A DNA stretch of 64,000 nt from Candidatus Uabimicrobium amorphum (GTDB lineage: Bacteria > Planctomycetota > Uabimicrobiia > Uabimicrobiales > Uabimicrobiaceae), in contig NZ_AP019860.1 in the NCBI RefSeq assembly GCF_009002475.1, positions 7,454,501-7,518,500 on the forward strand, given 5' to 3'. The position numbers were made by a program, and so were the translations under genes. Shown piece after piece: positions 1 to 8,435 of this stretch; the first letter of the stretch is position 1; every line of letters starts with the position of its first letter. Below the pieces are notes generated by a model. It saw nothing but the letters and a program-made list of their open reading frames with translations, ran no database searches and was not told the DNA's origin.

Positions 1-2
1 AC

Positions 3-1124
3 TTTACAAACACATGGAAATATTTCATTTTATCGATCATTTTGACACTGTCTCTAGTGGCACAACAAAATTTGTTACATGCGATACAAAATAACGACAT
101 CAACGCTGTAGAGAATATCGTTAGACAAGTGAAAGTAAAAGAGATCGATTCTTCGGCACTCATTTTAGCCATACAACAAAAAAAGACAAAAGTGGCACAA
201 ATACTCATTGATGCAGGGGTTGACGTAAATGCCCCGACCAAAGACCACTTTGGCAACACCGCACTTCTTACTGCTGTGGCAATGCAAAATATCCAAGCCA
301 CACAAATGCTATTGACCGCCAAGGCTAATGTAAATTACCAAAATAAGCAACAATATACCCCACTGTTACTCGCGGCCCTCAATGGCAATATTATGATTAC
401 AAAACTCTTATTACAGGCCAAAGCAAATGTCAATTTAAAATGTAATGCCGGAACCCCTTTGTTATTTGCGAGCTACAAAGGGTATAGCAAGGTCGTTGCA
501 CAACTCATTGCCGCCAAAGCAGACGTGAATGTTGTAAATAGTGATGGTGAAAGCGCTCTGATGCTCGCAGCGGGATTAGGATATAATAACATTGTCCAGC
601 AACTACTCGACAACAATGCCGACACGTCCATAAAAAAGGATCATGGTTTCGATGCATTGTCTCTGGCTTGTACGAATGGTAATTACGATGGTGTGAAAAT
701 GTTAATCGCCGCCAAAGCGAACATCAACACACAAACCAATGCGATGTATACACCTCTTGCTTTGGCAACAACAAAAGGCGACGATAAAATGGTCAAATTG
801 CTCATTCAAAATAACGCGAATGTCAATCTCCAAGAACTGTATGGCCATACGGCTCTTATGCTCGCGATCTGGAAAGGGCATGTCAAAATTGGAAATATGC
901 TCCTCGCTGCGAAAGCCGACATCAATGTAAAAAACGTTCAAGGAGAAACCGCATTTTCCATTGCTGTTGTGAAAGGCTATAGCAAGTTGTGTAAAAAACT
1001 GATATCTTTGGGGGCAAATGTAAATACACGCGACAAAAAAGGTATAGCACCCATAGACATTGCCCGCAAATACGGACACAAAGGAATCATACGTTTACTA
1101 AAGAAACATGACGCCCAACAGTAA
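3..1124 (+). CDS. Secreted ankyrin-repeat protein, 5' end outside the window
   Basis: The protein is almost entirely ankyrin repeats: about ten copies of the ~33-residue unit, most ending in an [A/G]-[N/D]-[V/I]-N turn, such as LLTAKANVN and LIAAKADVN. The reading frame is open to the left edge. The residues before the TTG at position 42 read as a hydrophobic stretch (KYFILSIILTLSLVA, then QQ), which looks like a signal peptide cleaved after VA. The true start therefore lies upstream, and the TTG at 42 is not it. Ankyrin repeats mediate protein-protein binding, and the signal peptide suggests an exported role. The partner is unknown. A related ankyrin lipoprotein lies at 52587-53576. No catalytic domain is visible. 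Confidence 0.85.
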   Translation, partial: FTNTWKYFILSIILTLSLVAQQNLLHAIQNNDINAVENIVRQVKVKEIDSSALILAIQQKKTKVAQILIDAGVDVNAPTKDHFGNTALLTAVAMQNIQATQMLLTAKANVNYQNKQQYTPLLLAALNGNIMITKLLLQAKANVNLKCNAGTPLLFASYKGYSKVVAQLIAAKADVNVVNSDGESALMLAAGLGYNNIVQQLLDNNADTSIKKDHGFDALSLACTNGNYDGVKMLIAAKANINTQTNAMYTPLALATTKGDDKMVKLLIQNNANVNLQELYGHTALMLAIWKGHVKIGNMLLAAKADINVKNVQGETAFSIAVVKGYSKLCKKLISLGANVNTRDKKGIAPIDIARKYGHKGIIRLLKKHDAQQ

Positions 1125-1247
1125 TTTTCGACGTAATCTTCCTTATCAAATAGCAAATTCAAATTAGAATGTAGCACTTATTGCAGTTGATCAAAACAAT
1201 TCTTATTTAAGAAAATGATTATGGGATGGCAATCCGACTGGCAAAGC

Positions 1248-2240
1248 TCAAAATTTATTGGCAACAATATCTGTAAAGTTTTCGGTGATCAGGGCAGCAC
1301 AGGCGGTATTTGTTTGTTTTCTTAGCTTTTTCTGAGAAAATTTATCTAGTTTTTCAAAATCTAATTGATAGGTTTTGTTAAATTCATCCCATACATCTCT
1401 ACTTAGTTCTTTCATTAGAGTACCAAAACTATTTTCGCTAATTTGCTCTATTTTTGAAATGACATTGCGTAATCTATTTGCCGTAACGCAGGAAAGCAGT
1501 TCTCCTAAGAGAGTATTGGCTTCTTCGGACAAGTCCACTTCGTCCACTTTTACTATTTTCTTTTCTTCCCATCTTTCATTCTTGTTTTTCAAAACCACGC
1601 GTTGGAAAGTGGAAAAAAAACTGCGATCATCTGAGCGAATAATCACACCTTCGCAAATATTATCTTCCATTTCAGGCAGCCCGAGACTTGCGGGAATCGT
1701 AGTGGGAAAAAAGTTAGGATACTTCATACATTCTTCAAAACTACCAGAGAAAAGCGTTTTGGCGTAAAAAAATCCAACCTCCGCAAATAGTTTGTTGCTT
1801 TCCCGAACAGAAATAAATTGCTCATCGGCCAAAATATCAAACGCACAAAACTGCAAGTGTGGACTATAGTAGATTTTCTGTTGAATAATAGGGACTTCCT
1901 TATCTTCTGTCGTAGAGGGATGTGGATAAAACCCACCAAAAAGTTCACCAAAAACAGCTACTTGGGTAATGCCTTTCTCTTGCAAAATGTTATATAGTCG
2001 TGTAACTTTTTCCTGACAATCTTGTTGAATGGCACTATAGTCGTAAAAATCTCCCTTTTCGGTAAAGCCTTTTCTTCGGCCATATTTCACTTCTTTCCCA
2101 TCGCACCATAAGCTAAAATTGGCTCCATGTATCTTTTCTTGTACGATGAAAGAACCACTTGTACGTCTTTGCGTAACAAGTTTATTTATATACTTTTGAG
2201 ATGAAGTGTTTTGAATACTTTTATAGTGTTTGAATTCCAT
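1248..2240 (-). CDS. RNA ligase, Rnl2 (T4 RnlB) family
   Basis: This is a covalent nucleotidyltransferase that seals RNA ends through a lysyl-AMP intermediate. The family motifs appear in order: motif I EKIHGANF with nucleophile Lys36, motif III around GELFGG (Glu99), motif IIIa CAFDI (near 134), motif IV EGVIIR (Glu197) and motif V VLKNK (Lys218, Lys220). The ~110-residue tail fits the helical C-terminal domain of Rnl2 enzymes, and 330 aa is the usual length. The ATG follows an AGGA at suitable spacing. It is monocistronic and divergent from the receiver gene at 2618. No RtcB, Pnkp/Hen1 or toxin gene is adjacent, so its substrate (RNA repair after nuclease damage is typical) is inferred. Confidence 0.88.
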   Translation of the reverse strand: MEFKHYKSIQNTSSQKYINKLVTQRRTSGSFIVQEKIHGANFSLWCDGKEVKYGRRKGFTEKGDFYDYSAIQQDCQEKVTRLYNILQEKGITQVAVFGELFGGFYPHPSTTEDKEVPIIQQKIYYSPHLQFCAFDILADEQFISVRESNKLFAEVGFFYAKTLFSGSFEECMKYPNFFPTTIPASLGLPEMEDNICEGVIIRSDDRSFFSTFQRVVLKNKNERWEEKKIVKVDEVDLSEEANTLLGELLSCVTANRLRNVISKIEQISENSFGTLMKELSRDVWDEFNKTYQLDFEKLDKFSQKKLRKQTNTACAALITENFTDIVANKF

Positions 2241-2617
2241 ATTTGTCCTAGCAAATCAAATGTTACGTAAAGTTTATAGATATAAATTTGTCCTTTCATA
2301 ATAGAATGATGTTTTGTTTAAATCAATTACCTGTATCTAATTTTTCATTTAGCTAAAAATATTAAAAACAAAATTGTGTATAATGGCTGATTATATAACT
2401 TTCTCACAAAAAAATTTTGTTGTATACGTAACTATATGGAACTTCGGATATAAAATTCACAAGAATTTATCCGCAGAAATGTTTACCAAATGTAGGTTAT
2501 AAAATGAAGAATAAACTAAGGGATCAAGTACGAGACAAAACTATCAGGATTTAGCGATTTAGTTTTCGAAAAGCAAGAGAAGCTAAAATTCCAAGATACT
2601 CATCCTACGAGGCTAAT
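2241..2617. other. Intergenic region between divergent genes
   Basis: About 377 AT-rich bases separate the RNA ligase from the receiver gene. It must hold promoters for both. A TATAAT hexamer occurs at 2379-2384 on the plus strand, but no convincing -35 box sits in front of it. I see no ORF, RNA gene or strong hairpin. Confidence 0.4.
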
Positions 2618-3004
2618 ATGAAAATTTTATATGTAGAAAACAACCCATCATTTGCCGATGTAGTTTGCAAATGTTTTCTCAAAAACTACAATGTCACTAT
2701 CGTACCAACAGTTCAAGGCGCAAAAGAACTCATCGCCAAATCTAATTTTGACATTTTACTAGTAGATTACGATTTAGATGATGGAAAAGGCAACGAATTT
2801 ATTGCTTATGCAAAAAAACAAAAACACCAAAGTTTTATCATCGCTGTTTCTTCACACAAAGAAGGAAATGAAAGACTAAAGGCTGCGGGAGCCAACTGTA
2901 TATGTGCTAAAGCACAGTTCGATCATATAACCGAAATCATTGATTACGTCGCCTCAGATCAATTACATCGCATACAAGACTATCAAACAGACTTTAGGCG
3001 TTAG
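2618..3004 (+). CDS. Stand-alone CheY-like receiver protein
   Basis: A single receiver domain fills the 128 residues. The phosphoacceptor is Asp50 in DILLVD, and the switch Ser lies in VSS (78-79). The N-terminal acidic pair reads Glu7-Asn8 rather than two acids. Lys98 (CAKA) replaces the usual Lys-Pro, so the active site is somewhat diverged but probably still phosphorylatable. There is no output domain and no histidine kinase beside it. It would act as a phosphate-dependent adaptor in the cytoplasm. The ATG follows a GAGG box. Confidence 0.82.
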   Translation: MKILYVENNPSFADVVCKCFLKNYNVTIVPTVQGAKELIAKSNFDILLVDYDLDDGKGNEFIAYAKKQKHQSFIIAVSSHKEGNERLKAAGANCICAKAQFDHITEIIDYVASDQLHRIQDYQTDFRR

Positions 3005-3071
3005 AAATACAACACAGTAAACATTGTGATTTTTAAGAAATTTTGTACAAAATTGGACCATTGGGTGCTCT

Positions 3072-3785
3072 ATGAAGAAAAAAAGAATATTGTATATCTG
3101 CTGCGTCGTTATACTTCTTACTATTGCCGGGTACTTTGCTGCAAAAGCATTTATGAGAAGTATTTCGTTTTGGGAGTCTTCTATTGTTGCATTTGAACAG
3201 CAAGATCAAAAAAAACCACCAGTACTTGGTGGAGTCGTTTTTACAGGCAGCTCAAGTATTAATTATTGGAGTTCTCTGCAAGAAGACATGAAACCGCTAC
3301 CTGTTTTAAATCGCGGATTTGGTGGTTCTTATATGCACCACTTAACTCATTTTAGCTCGCGCATTATTCTATGTTACCAACCGAAGGTTGTTGTGATTTA
3401 TTGTGGTGAAAACGACATCGCGGACTCCATATCTCCCCTTCAAGTCCGCAATGAATTTGAAAAGTTGGTGAACATTATCCACAGCAATTTACCAAAGACA
3501 AAAATAATTTATGTTTCCATAAAGCCACCGATTTTACGTTCTCTATGGCGTAAATCCTTCGCGGAAGCCAATCAAAAAATAGAAGAATTTACCACCAAAA
3601 AAGACAACGTTTTTTATGTGGATATCGTTTCCGCCATGTTAGACAAACAAGGAAAAGTTAGGTCAGAGTTATTTACTTGGGATCGCATTCATATCAACGC
3701 AAAAGGCTATCAACTGTGGACTTCTATTATTAAGCCGCAAATTATACGTGTAATGAATGGCAAATCTCTAGATGAAAAAGAATAG
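3072..3785 (+). CDS. Membrane-anchored SGNH/GDSL-type hydrolase
   Basis: The protein begins with a Lys-rich start and one hydrophobic segment (residues 6-25), suggesting a signal anchor and an extracytoplasmic catalytic domain. The SGNH blocks are visible: block I FTGSSSI with nucleophile near Ser61, block II RGFGGS (Gly84), block III GENDI (Asn114) and block V DRIHIN (Asp204, His207). These serve esterase or acylhydrolase chemistry on lipids or acylated sugars. The substrate is not evident. It follows the receiver gene by 67 bases on the same strand and converges on the lipoprotein gene at 3812. A second GDSL enzyme lies at 57894. Confidence 0.82.
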   Translation: MKKKRILYICCVVILLTIAGYFAAKAFMRSISFWESSIVAFEQQDQKKPPVLGGVVFTGSSSINYWSSLQEDMKPLPVLNRGFGGSYMHHLTHFSSRIILCYQPKVVVIYCGENDIADSISPLQVRNEFEKLVNIIHSNLPKTKIIYVSIKPPILRSLWRKSFAEANQKIEEFTTKKDNVFYVDIVSAMLDKQGKVRSELFTWDRIHINAKGYQLWTSIIKPQIIRVMNGKSLDEKE

Positions 3786-3811
3786 CAGATGTCGTTTCAT
3801 TACCCAAGTGA

Positions 3812-5314
3812 TCAATTGCTAGAGTTCATCTTCAAAATTAAATCGTGGTAGTCATAAGAAAAAAGGGTGCTTTTTTTTCCACGCAGTCCATTTTTCCCTA
3901 CCGCCCATATGGTAACGGGAAAGTGGCCCTTGTCTCGTTGTTTTAAAAATTTTTCCGTATAAAATCCGGGCCCATCAGAAAAGGTAAGTTGTGGACGAGG
4001 AACAGCAATACGTATATTACCTTCCGTTGTTAAGTGCATTATATGGCCGTGTATCGCAACGACTAATTTTGCCTGTACCGGGCGACCATCTAGCTCTGTG
4101 ACAAAAATATCTAGGTGGTTATCTTCTCCGTCTTTAAAGACTTCGCGAGAAGGAATGGCGTTTATCAATAATGCCGGAAAATAAATAGGAAATAAAAATG
4201 TACTACTTGGCGGATCTTGCTCAGTGGTTGTGAAATCAATTTTAATATACACATTTTCGTTTTTCTCAGACATATTGTATTGCTGTGCTAAGGAAATGGA
4301 GTTTTTTTGTAATACAATCTTTGATAGGTCAAAAGAGAACTGTGCTTTTCCTTGGGTATTGGTCAAAAGTAAACCATTGTCAATTTCTTTTTCATGAGCA
4401 AAAGGCGAGAGATGTATATTTTCATTTCCTAAGCTCGTCATAGGTTGTGAGAAAAAATTTGTAGTTTGATCCGTTTTTTTTATTACAAAACTCACGGAGT
4501 ATCTTAAAGAACTTTGAATTGCCTCCCCTTCAAGATTACCAGTAAATACCTCCAATTGCGGACGATCTCCGTATACAAAGTAGTCTTTAGTTGACGTCAA
4601 TTTGATATGACCACTTGCTAAGTTTTTTTGCCGTGAGGTATTGCGTGCTTGTCGCAATTTTTGATGGGAATTTAGACTTGCAATTTGACCATTATGTATG
4701 GTGATTACCTTTTGAAATTCTTTATGTCTTATGACAAAACTACTTCCGTCGAGTTCTTTAGGATTCAAGATTGCGCGAATATCAAGAATGAGGTTACCTT
4801 TTGTATCTGTGACTAATTTGTGCGTTTTTGATCGTGTATCAACAAAAATCGTTGACTTGGGGGATGGATATATATGGCTTTTTTCGCGAAACCGTAACCA
4901 GTGCTTTTGGATTTTCTGTCCCGTAGAAACAAGTTTACTGCGGTAGGCCACAGATTTTAGTGGATTCAACAACAAAAGAGGTACGGACGCAGGATGAATA
5001 TGGTCTGGGGCAATAGGGATGACAAATAGAAAAGGATAAAAAGCGACAGATAGGGGAAACCAAAAAACCATTTCTGTTGCTTTGGCAGCGTAGGGAAATT
5101 GGTAGTATCCTTCTTCAATTGTTGTATAGTCTGCATTCGCTGTTTCATTTTCAGCAAATGCATGAATTTTTATTGTCACGTCGTCTAACTGTTCACAAGT
5201 TAGACCATGATTGCGAAACAGGTCAACGACAACTGTTTCATTCGCATTGTACAAATCTTTTGTGCAAGATATGGCAAACAAACAAAAAATAGACAATAAC
5301 CATATAATTCTCAT
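3812..5314 (-). CDS. Lipoprotein of unknown function
   Basis: The N-terminus is a lipoprotein signal: a hydrophobic core followed by the lipobox FAIS-Cys17. A second hydrophobic stretch at about residues 85-120 (FWFPLSVAFYPFLFVIPIAP) could be buried or membrane-associated. The remaining ~350 residues look beta-rich. One part (FVYGDRPQLEVFTGN) is vaguely reminiscent of macroglobulin or Ig-like beta domains, but I do not recognise a family. The start ATG has an AAGG box. It is a single transcription unit, convergent with the SGNH hydrolase. An envelope location is supported and the function is not. Confidence 0.6.
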   Translation of the reverse strand: MRIIWLLSIFCLFAISCTKDLYNANETVVVDLFRNHGLTCEQLDDVTIKIHAFAENETANADYTTIEEGYYQFPYAAKATEMVFWFPLSVAFYPFLFVIPIAPDHIHPASVPLLLLNPLKSVAYRSKLVSTGQKIQKHWLRFREKSHIYPSPKSTIFVDTRSKTHKLVTDTKGNLILDIRAILNPKELDGSSFVIRHKEFQKVITIHNGQIASLNSHQKLRQARNTSRQKNLASGHIKLTSTKDYFVYGDRPQLEVFTGNLEGEAIQSSLRYSVSFVIKKTDQTTNFFSQPMTSLGNENIHLSPFAHEKEIDNGLLLTNTQGKAQFSFDLSKIVLQKNSISLAQQYNMSEKNENVYIKIDFTTTEQDPPSSTFLFPIYFPALLINAIPSREVFKDGEDNHLDIFVTELDGRPVQAKLVVAIHGHIMHLTTEGNIRIAVPRPQLTFSDGPGFYTEKFLKQRDKGHFPVTIWAVGKNGLRGKKSTLFSYDYHDLILKMNSSN

Positions 5315-5604
5315 ATTATACCTTTCACAATAAGTTCATAAACAAAACTTTCCGCTAAAAAAATTTTGTTTTTTTGATAAGATGATTCAGGCTTGTTTTT
5401 AATTGCAATTTTTGTTTGGTAGCAAATACAAATAGTTTCGCTTTTGTATATTTGAAACAAGTATTACTTTAGACGTGTTCAAAAAAAATATGATGGTTTT
5501 TTGTTAATAACTACCGCTAGTTCTTACAGAGTGTCGTCTATGACTATTTTCTGAACAGGTTTACATAAATGACACTGACAATGTACGGCAACATAGAGTG
5601 AACT

Positions 5605-6360
5605 TTAAAAATCACACTGCTCCTCAATCCACTGTTTCCAACTACTAGGTGTTCCGAACTTTTCTAACATATCACGCAATAGTAAATCATCATCAAAAGA
5701 GCACATAATCCACAAACGAAAAGCATCGACGTAACCCATATCCATTTCAAAATTATCTTCAAAATCATCGAGGGAGAGTTCATAAAACCAAGGCGGCTTT
5801 ATTGAGCCAGCACACAACATTTTCGCCAGTGTTAACAGACCTTTTTCGGGATTGACATCACTCATCTTCCCCGTCTGTATTTCTTCCGCGATACCTTGCC
5901 ACGCGTCAGGAATGTGAATATTGCTAGGCGTTTTTTCATTTTGAAATTGCCGCGAAAAAAACCAAAATTCTCTGGTGTTATACCTGAGCGTTTCTTCTGG
6001 ACCATCAAAAAACCCCTTTGCCCACGGCCATGCGATTTCATTTTGCATTTTCAACCACGTGTTGTATGCCGCATCATATTCGATCACTCCCATGTCCAAA
6101 AGTTCTGGCGTTTTTTCTTTGTTGTAGTCGTCATAATCAGAGTCTGGATACAGTACCTGGTAAACCGAAGCTCCCCAATTGATGGGAGCTGGTCGGTGGC
6201 GTTTTAAATACGCCAAACGACTTTCTAGTTTTTTTGGTATCCTTTTGAGAAAATCGTACCAATCATAGCGGTACTGCTCTCCTGCTCCCATTCTCCAGCC
6301 AATGGTGTACCGCTCATAAGTGGGAAAAACTTCCCATGGAGGTTTCATTTCCTTAGACAT
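5605..6360 (-). CDS. Hypothetical cytoplasmic protein rich in Trp, Tyr and acidic residues
   Basis: I do not recognise this 251-residue protein. It has no signal peptide or membrane segment. It is notably rich in tryptophan and aromatic-acidic clusters (PPWEVFPTYERY, DMGYVDAFRLWIMCSFDDD). The ATG follows an AGGAG box nine bases upstream. It is flanked by ~290 non-coding bases downstream and is divergent from the LRR gene at 6499. Codon use and composition match its neighbours, and the strong ribosome binding site supports it as a real gene. Confidence 0.6.
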   Translation of the reverse strand: MSKEMKPPWEVFPTYERYTIGWRMGAGEQYRYDWYDFLKRIPKKLESRLAYLKRHRPAPINWGASVYQVLYPDSDYDDYNKEKTPELLDMGVIEYDAAYNTWLKMQNEIAWPWAKGFFDGPEETLRYNTREFWFFSRQFQNEKTPSNIHIPDAWQGIAEEIQTGKMSDVNPEKGLLTLAKMLCAGSIKPPWFYELSLDDFEDNFEMDMGYVDAFRLWIMCSFDDDLLLRDMLEKFGTPSSWKQWIEEQCDF

Positions 6361-6498
6361 AAGCTTTTACTCCTAACACTTCTGTTCATTTAAGATTGTT
6401 CTTCTCACTTGCAAAACATGGTATACTTTGTTATCGAATTCATTTTCGTAAACATAGTCAATTTCTAAGCTCAATGATCATATAGTCGAGGAAAAACG

Positions 6499-8313
6499 AT
6501 GACCCAAACCGATATTTTTGAAAAAAGCAAACTCATTGAGTTCATTCGTTACGCTGCGCAAAAAAAAACACGCTACCTTTATCTAAACAACTACCTGATA
6601 ACGGAACTGCCTGTTGAAATTGTCGAACTTACCGAGCTTGAATTTTTATACCTCTCCAACAACCAATTATCTACTTTACCTGTTGAAATAGGTGGTTTAA
6701 AAAAATTATATCATTTAGATGTAAGTTTTAATCAACTCAATTATTTACCAACAGAATTGTGTAATTTGGAGCAACTACATTATCTCTACGCGACCAACAA
6801 CCGACTGAGTACACTACCGCCAAATTTAAACTCTCAACTAAAAGAACTGGATTTGAGTTATAATAATCTTAATTCTCTACCTGAAAGTATCGGCCATCTT
6901 ACCCAATTGCAAGAACTCTATTTGCAATCGAACAAACTAACATCGCTACCAACAACATTTGGTCACTTATCGAATTTGAAAGATTTAAATTTAAGTAATA
7001 ACGAACTTACTTTTTTTCCGCAAGAAGCGACCAGCACTGCATCTCTGGAGAAAATAAACTTGAGCCACAACCAACTAACTTCTCTCCCCGACAAGTTGGC
7101 TTTTTCACAAATACAAAATATAAATCTCAGCTTCAATCAGTTAGCCACGGTGCCTGACAGTATCAAAAGCCTCATTAAATTAAAGTATTTAGACTTGCGC
7201 CACAACCAACTACAAAAACTACCATGCAGCATCAATGACTTTCCACTTCTTGACCATATCCGTTTAGACAATAATCCACTGTTAAGCGGCGAAGACAAAG
7301 AAAATTATAATACAATCGTAATGTTAAAATCCCCGCAACGAAATCTTGGTCAACTACGATCTACCATTCCCGTCATCATTGCGATCTCTTGTGTATACGC
7401 TTTGTATTTCATACTAAAGTCCGCGTTTTTATATTTTTTCGACTATGTTCCTCCGTTTTTAAACGGTATGAGTATACTGATTTTATTGGTTTTATTCGGT
7501 GCATTGTGGGTAATCGTCGAAAAGGCACGCAACTCGCAAAGTTTTTTGTTTTCTGACGTACCATTTTTTGACATTTCTTCCGATTCTCAAACGTTTCGTC
7601 CCCAAATAGAAGAAGATATCATTCCCAACATCTCTATTTCTACAGAATACAAAAATGGTAGTGACATATGCATCATCAAACTTTCAGGGAGTGTCACATC
7701 GCAAAACTCCAGACCATTTATTTCGTTTATTAGAGATACGTACAGAGGAACAGACGGCAAAGTCATTATCGATCTTTCTGATTTGCAAAGCAATGACTAT
7801 TGCACATCGGCAATGATCGGTTCGTGGAGGTATTTTTCTTACAGAGAAATAGATGTCAGAATGTTGAATATCCAAGAAAACTTACGTATATATGCGGAAA
7901 GACCAAACGCTTACGAAGGTTTTTGCTTTTATTCCTCCGTAGAAAGTGCCATAAAATCTTTTTCTGAGAGCCCTAAACCAAAAGTGGAAAAACAGGAATA
8001 TGTTCACGAAAATAAAGGACCAGCAACGCCAGACGAAAAAAGACACTCAGGCGGTACAAAAACATCACTATTTAGCGGTATGAGATTCCCTAAAACTAGT
8101 ATATGGGACAAGTTAAAAGGCATTATTCATCTTGTGGTAAGAATTCTGATTGCAGCTCCGATTATTTGGATGATCAGTTTTGTATCGACGGAAAAATATG
8201 AATCTTTCTCTCAGTTTTTTTCCATTTACATCGTCGCTGTAGGTTTTGGCGTTCCTATTGTAATTCTAATCGCAGGTGTTTTGATTTTTTTACGGCGTCG
8301 TATGAAAATATAA
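6499..8313 (+). CDS. Leucine-rich-repeat membrane protein with STAS-like domain
   Basis: Residues ~25-265 are about ten 23-residue leucine-rich repeats of the LxxLPxx type (LYLSNNQLSTLP and similar). Two hydrophobic segments follow (about 289-312 and 323-341). Residues ~385-488 form a STAS-like domain (ICIIKLSGSVT, then KVIIDLSDLQ). Two further transmembrane helices (about 540-562 and 572-597) end in an Arg-rich tail. At the position of the phosphorylated DSSG serine of anti-sigma antagonists the sequence reads DYCTS, so control by classical serine phosphorylation looks unlikely. There is no signal peptide before the repeats, so LRR and STAS are probably both cytosolic. The ATG has a GAGGAA box. 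It may link protein binding to partner-switch signalling, which is inference. Confidence 0.8.
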   Translation: MTQTDIFEKSKLIEFIRYAAQKKTRYLYLNNYLITELPVEIVELTELEFLYLSNNQLSTLPVEIGGLKKLYHLDVSFNQLNYLPTELCNLEQLHYLYATNNRLSTLPPNLNSQLKELDLSYNNLNSLPESIGHLTQLQELYLQSNKLTSLPTTFGHLSNLKDLNLSNNELTFFPQEATSTASLEKINLSHNQLTSLPDKLAFSQIQNINLSFNQLATVPDSIKSLIKLKYLDLRHNQLQKLPCSINDFPLLDHIRLDNNPLLSGEDKENYNTIVMLKSPQRNLGQLRSTIPVIIAISCVYALYFILKSAFLYFFDYVPPFLNGMSILILLVLFGALWVIVEKARNSQSFLFSDVPFFDISSDSQTFRPQIEEDIIPNISISTEYKNGSDICIIKLSGSVTSQNSRPFISFIRDTYRGTDGKVIIDLSDLQSNDYCTSAMIGSWRYFSYREIDVRMLNIQENLRIYAERPNAYEGFCFYSSVESAIKSFSESPKPKVEKQEYVHENKGPATPDEKRHSGGTKTSLFSGMRFPKTSIWDKLKGIIHLVVRILIAAPIIWMISFVSTEKYESFSQFFSIYIVAVGFGVPIVILIAGVLIFLRRRMKI

Positions 8314-8350
8314 ATTTTTGGCGACCCATTTAGAACTTCTTCAGAATCCG

Positions 8351-8392
8351 TTTGTAAGCACAAGTTTCAAATCTGAAACCTGCGCTTGCAAA
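8351..8392. terminator. Stem-loop between convergent genes
   Basis: Outer arms TTTGTAAGC and GCTTGCAAA pair with one wobble, and inner arms GTTTCA and TGAAAC pair around AATC. It lies 38 bases after the LRR gene stop and 44 bases after the ankyrin gene stop, so it could terminate transcription from both sides. The T-tract is weak. Confidence 0.5.
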
Positions 8393-8435
8393 TATCTTCC
8401 TTCTATCAGCTAGTCATTATGTCTTTACCTATCAT

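Noticed and set aside
42..1124. TTG at 42 as the start of the ankyrin gene
   Set aside because: The frame is open upstream to the window edge and encodes a signal-peptide-like stretch; the TTG has no ribosome binding site.
2379..2384. TATAAT as a promoter of the receiver gene
   Set aside because: No -35 box at proper distance and ~235 bases from the start codon; AT-rich DNA gives such hexamers by chance.
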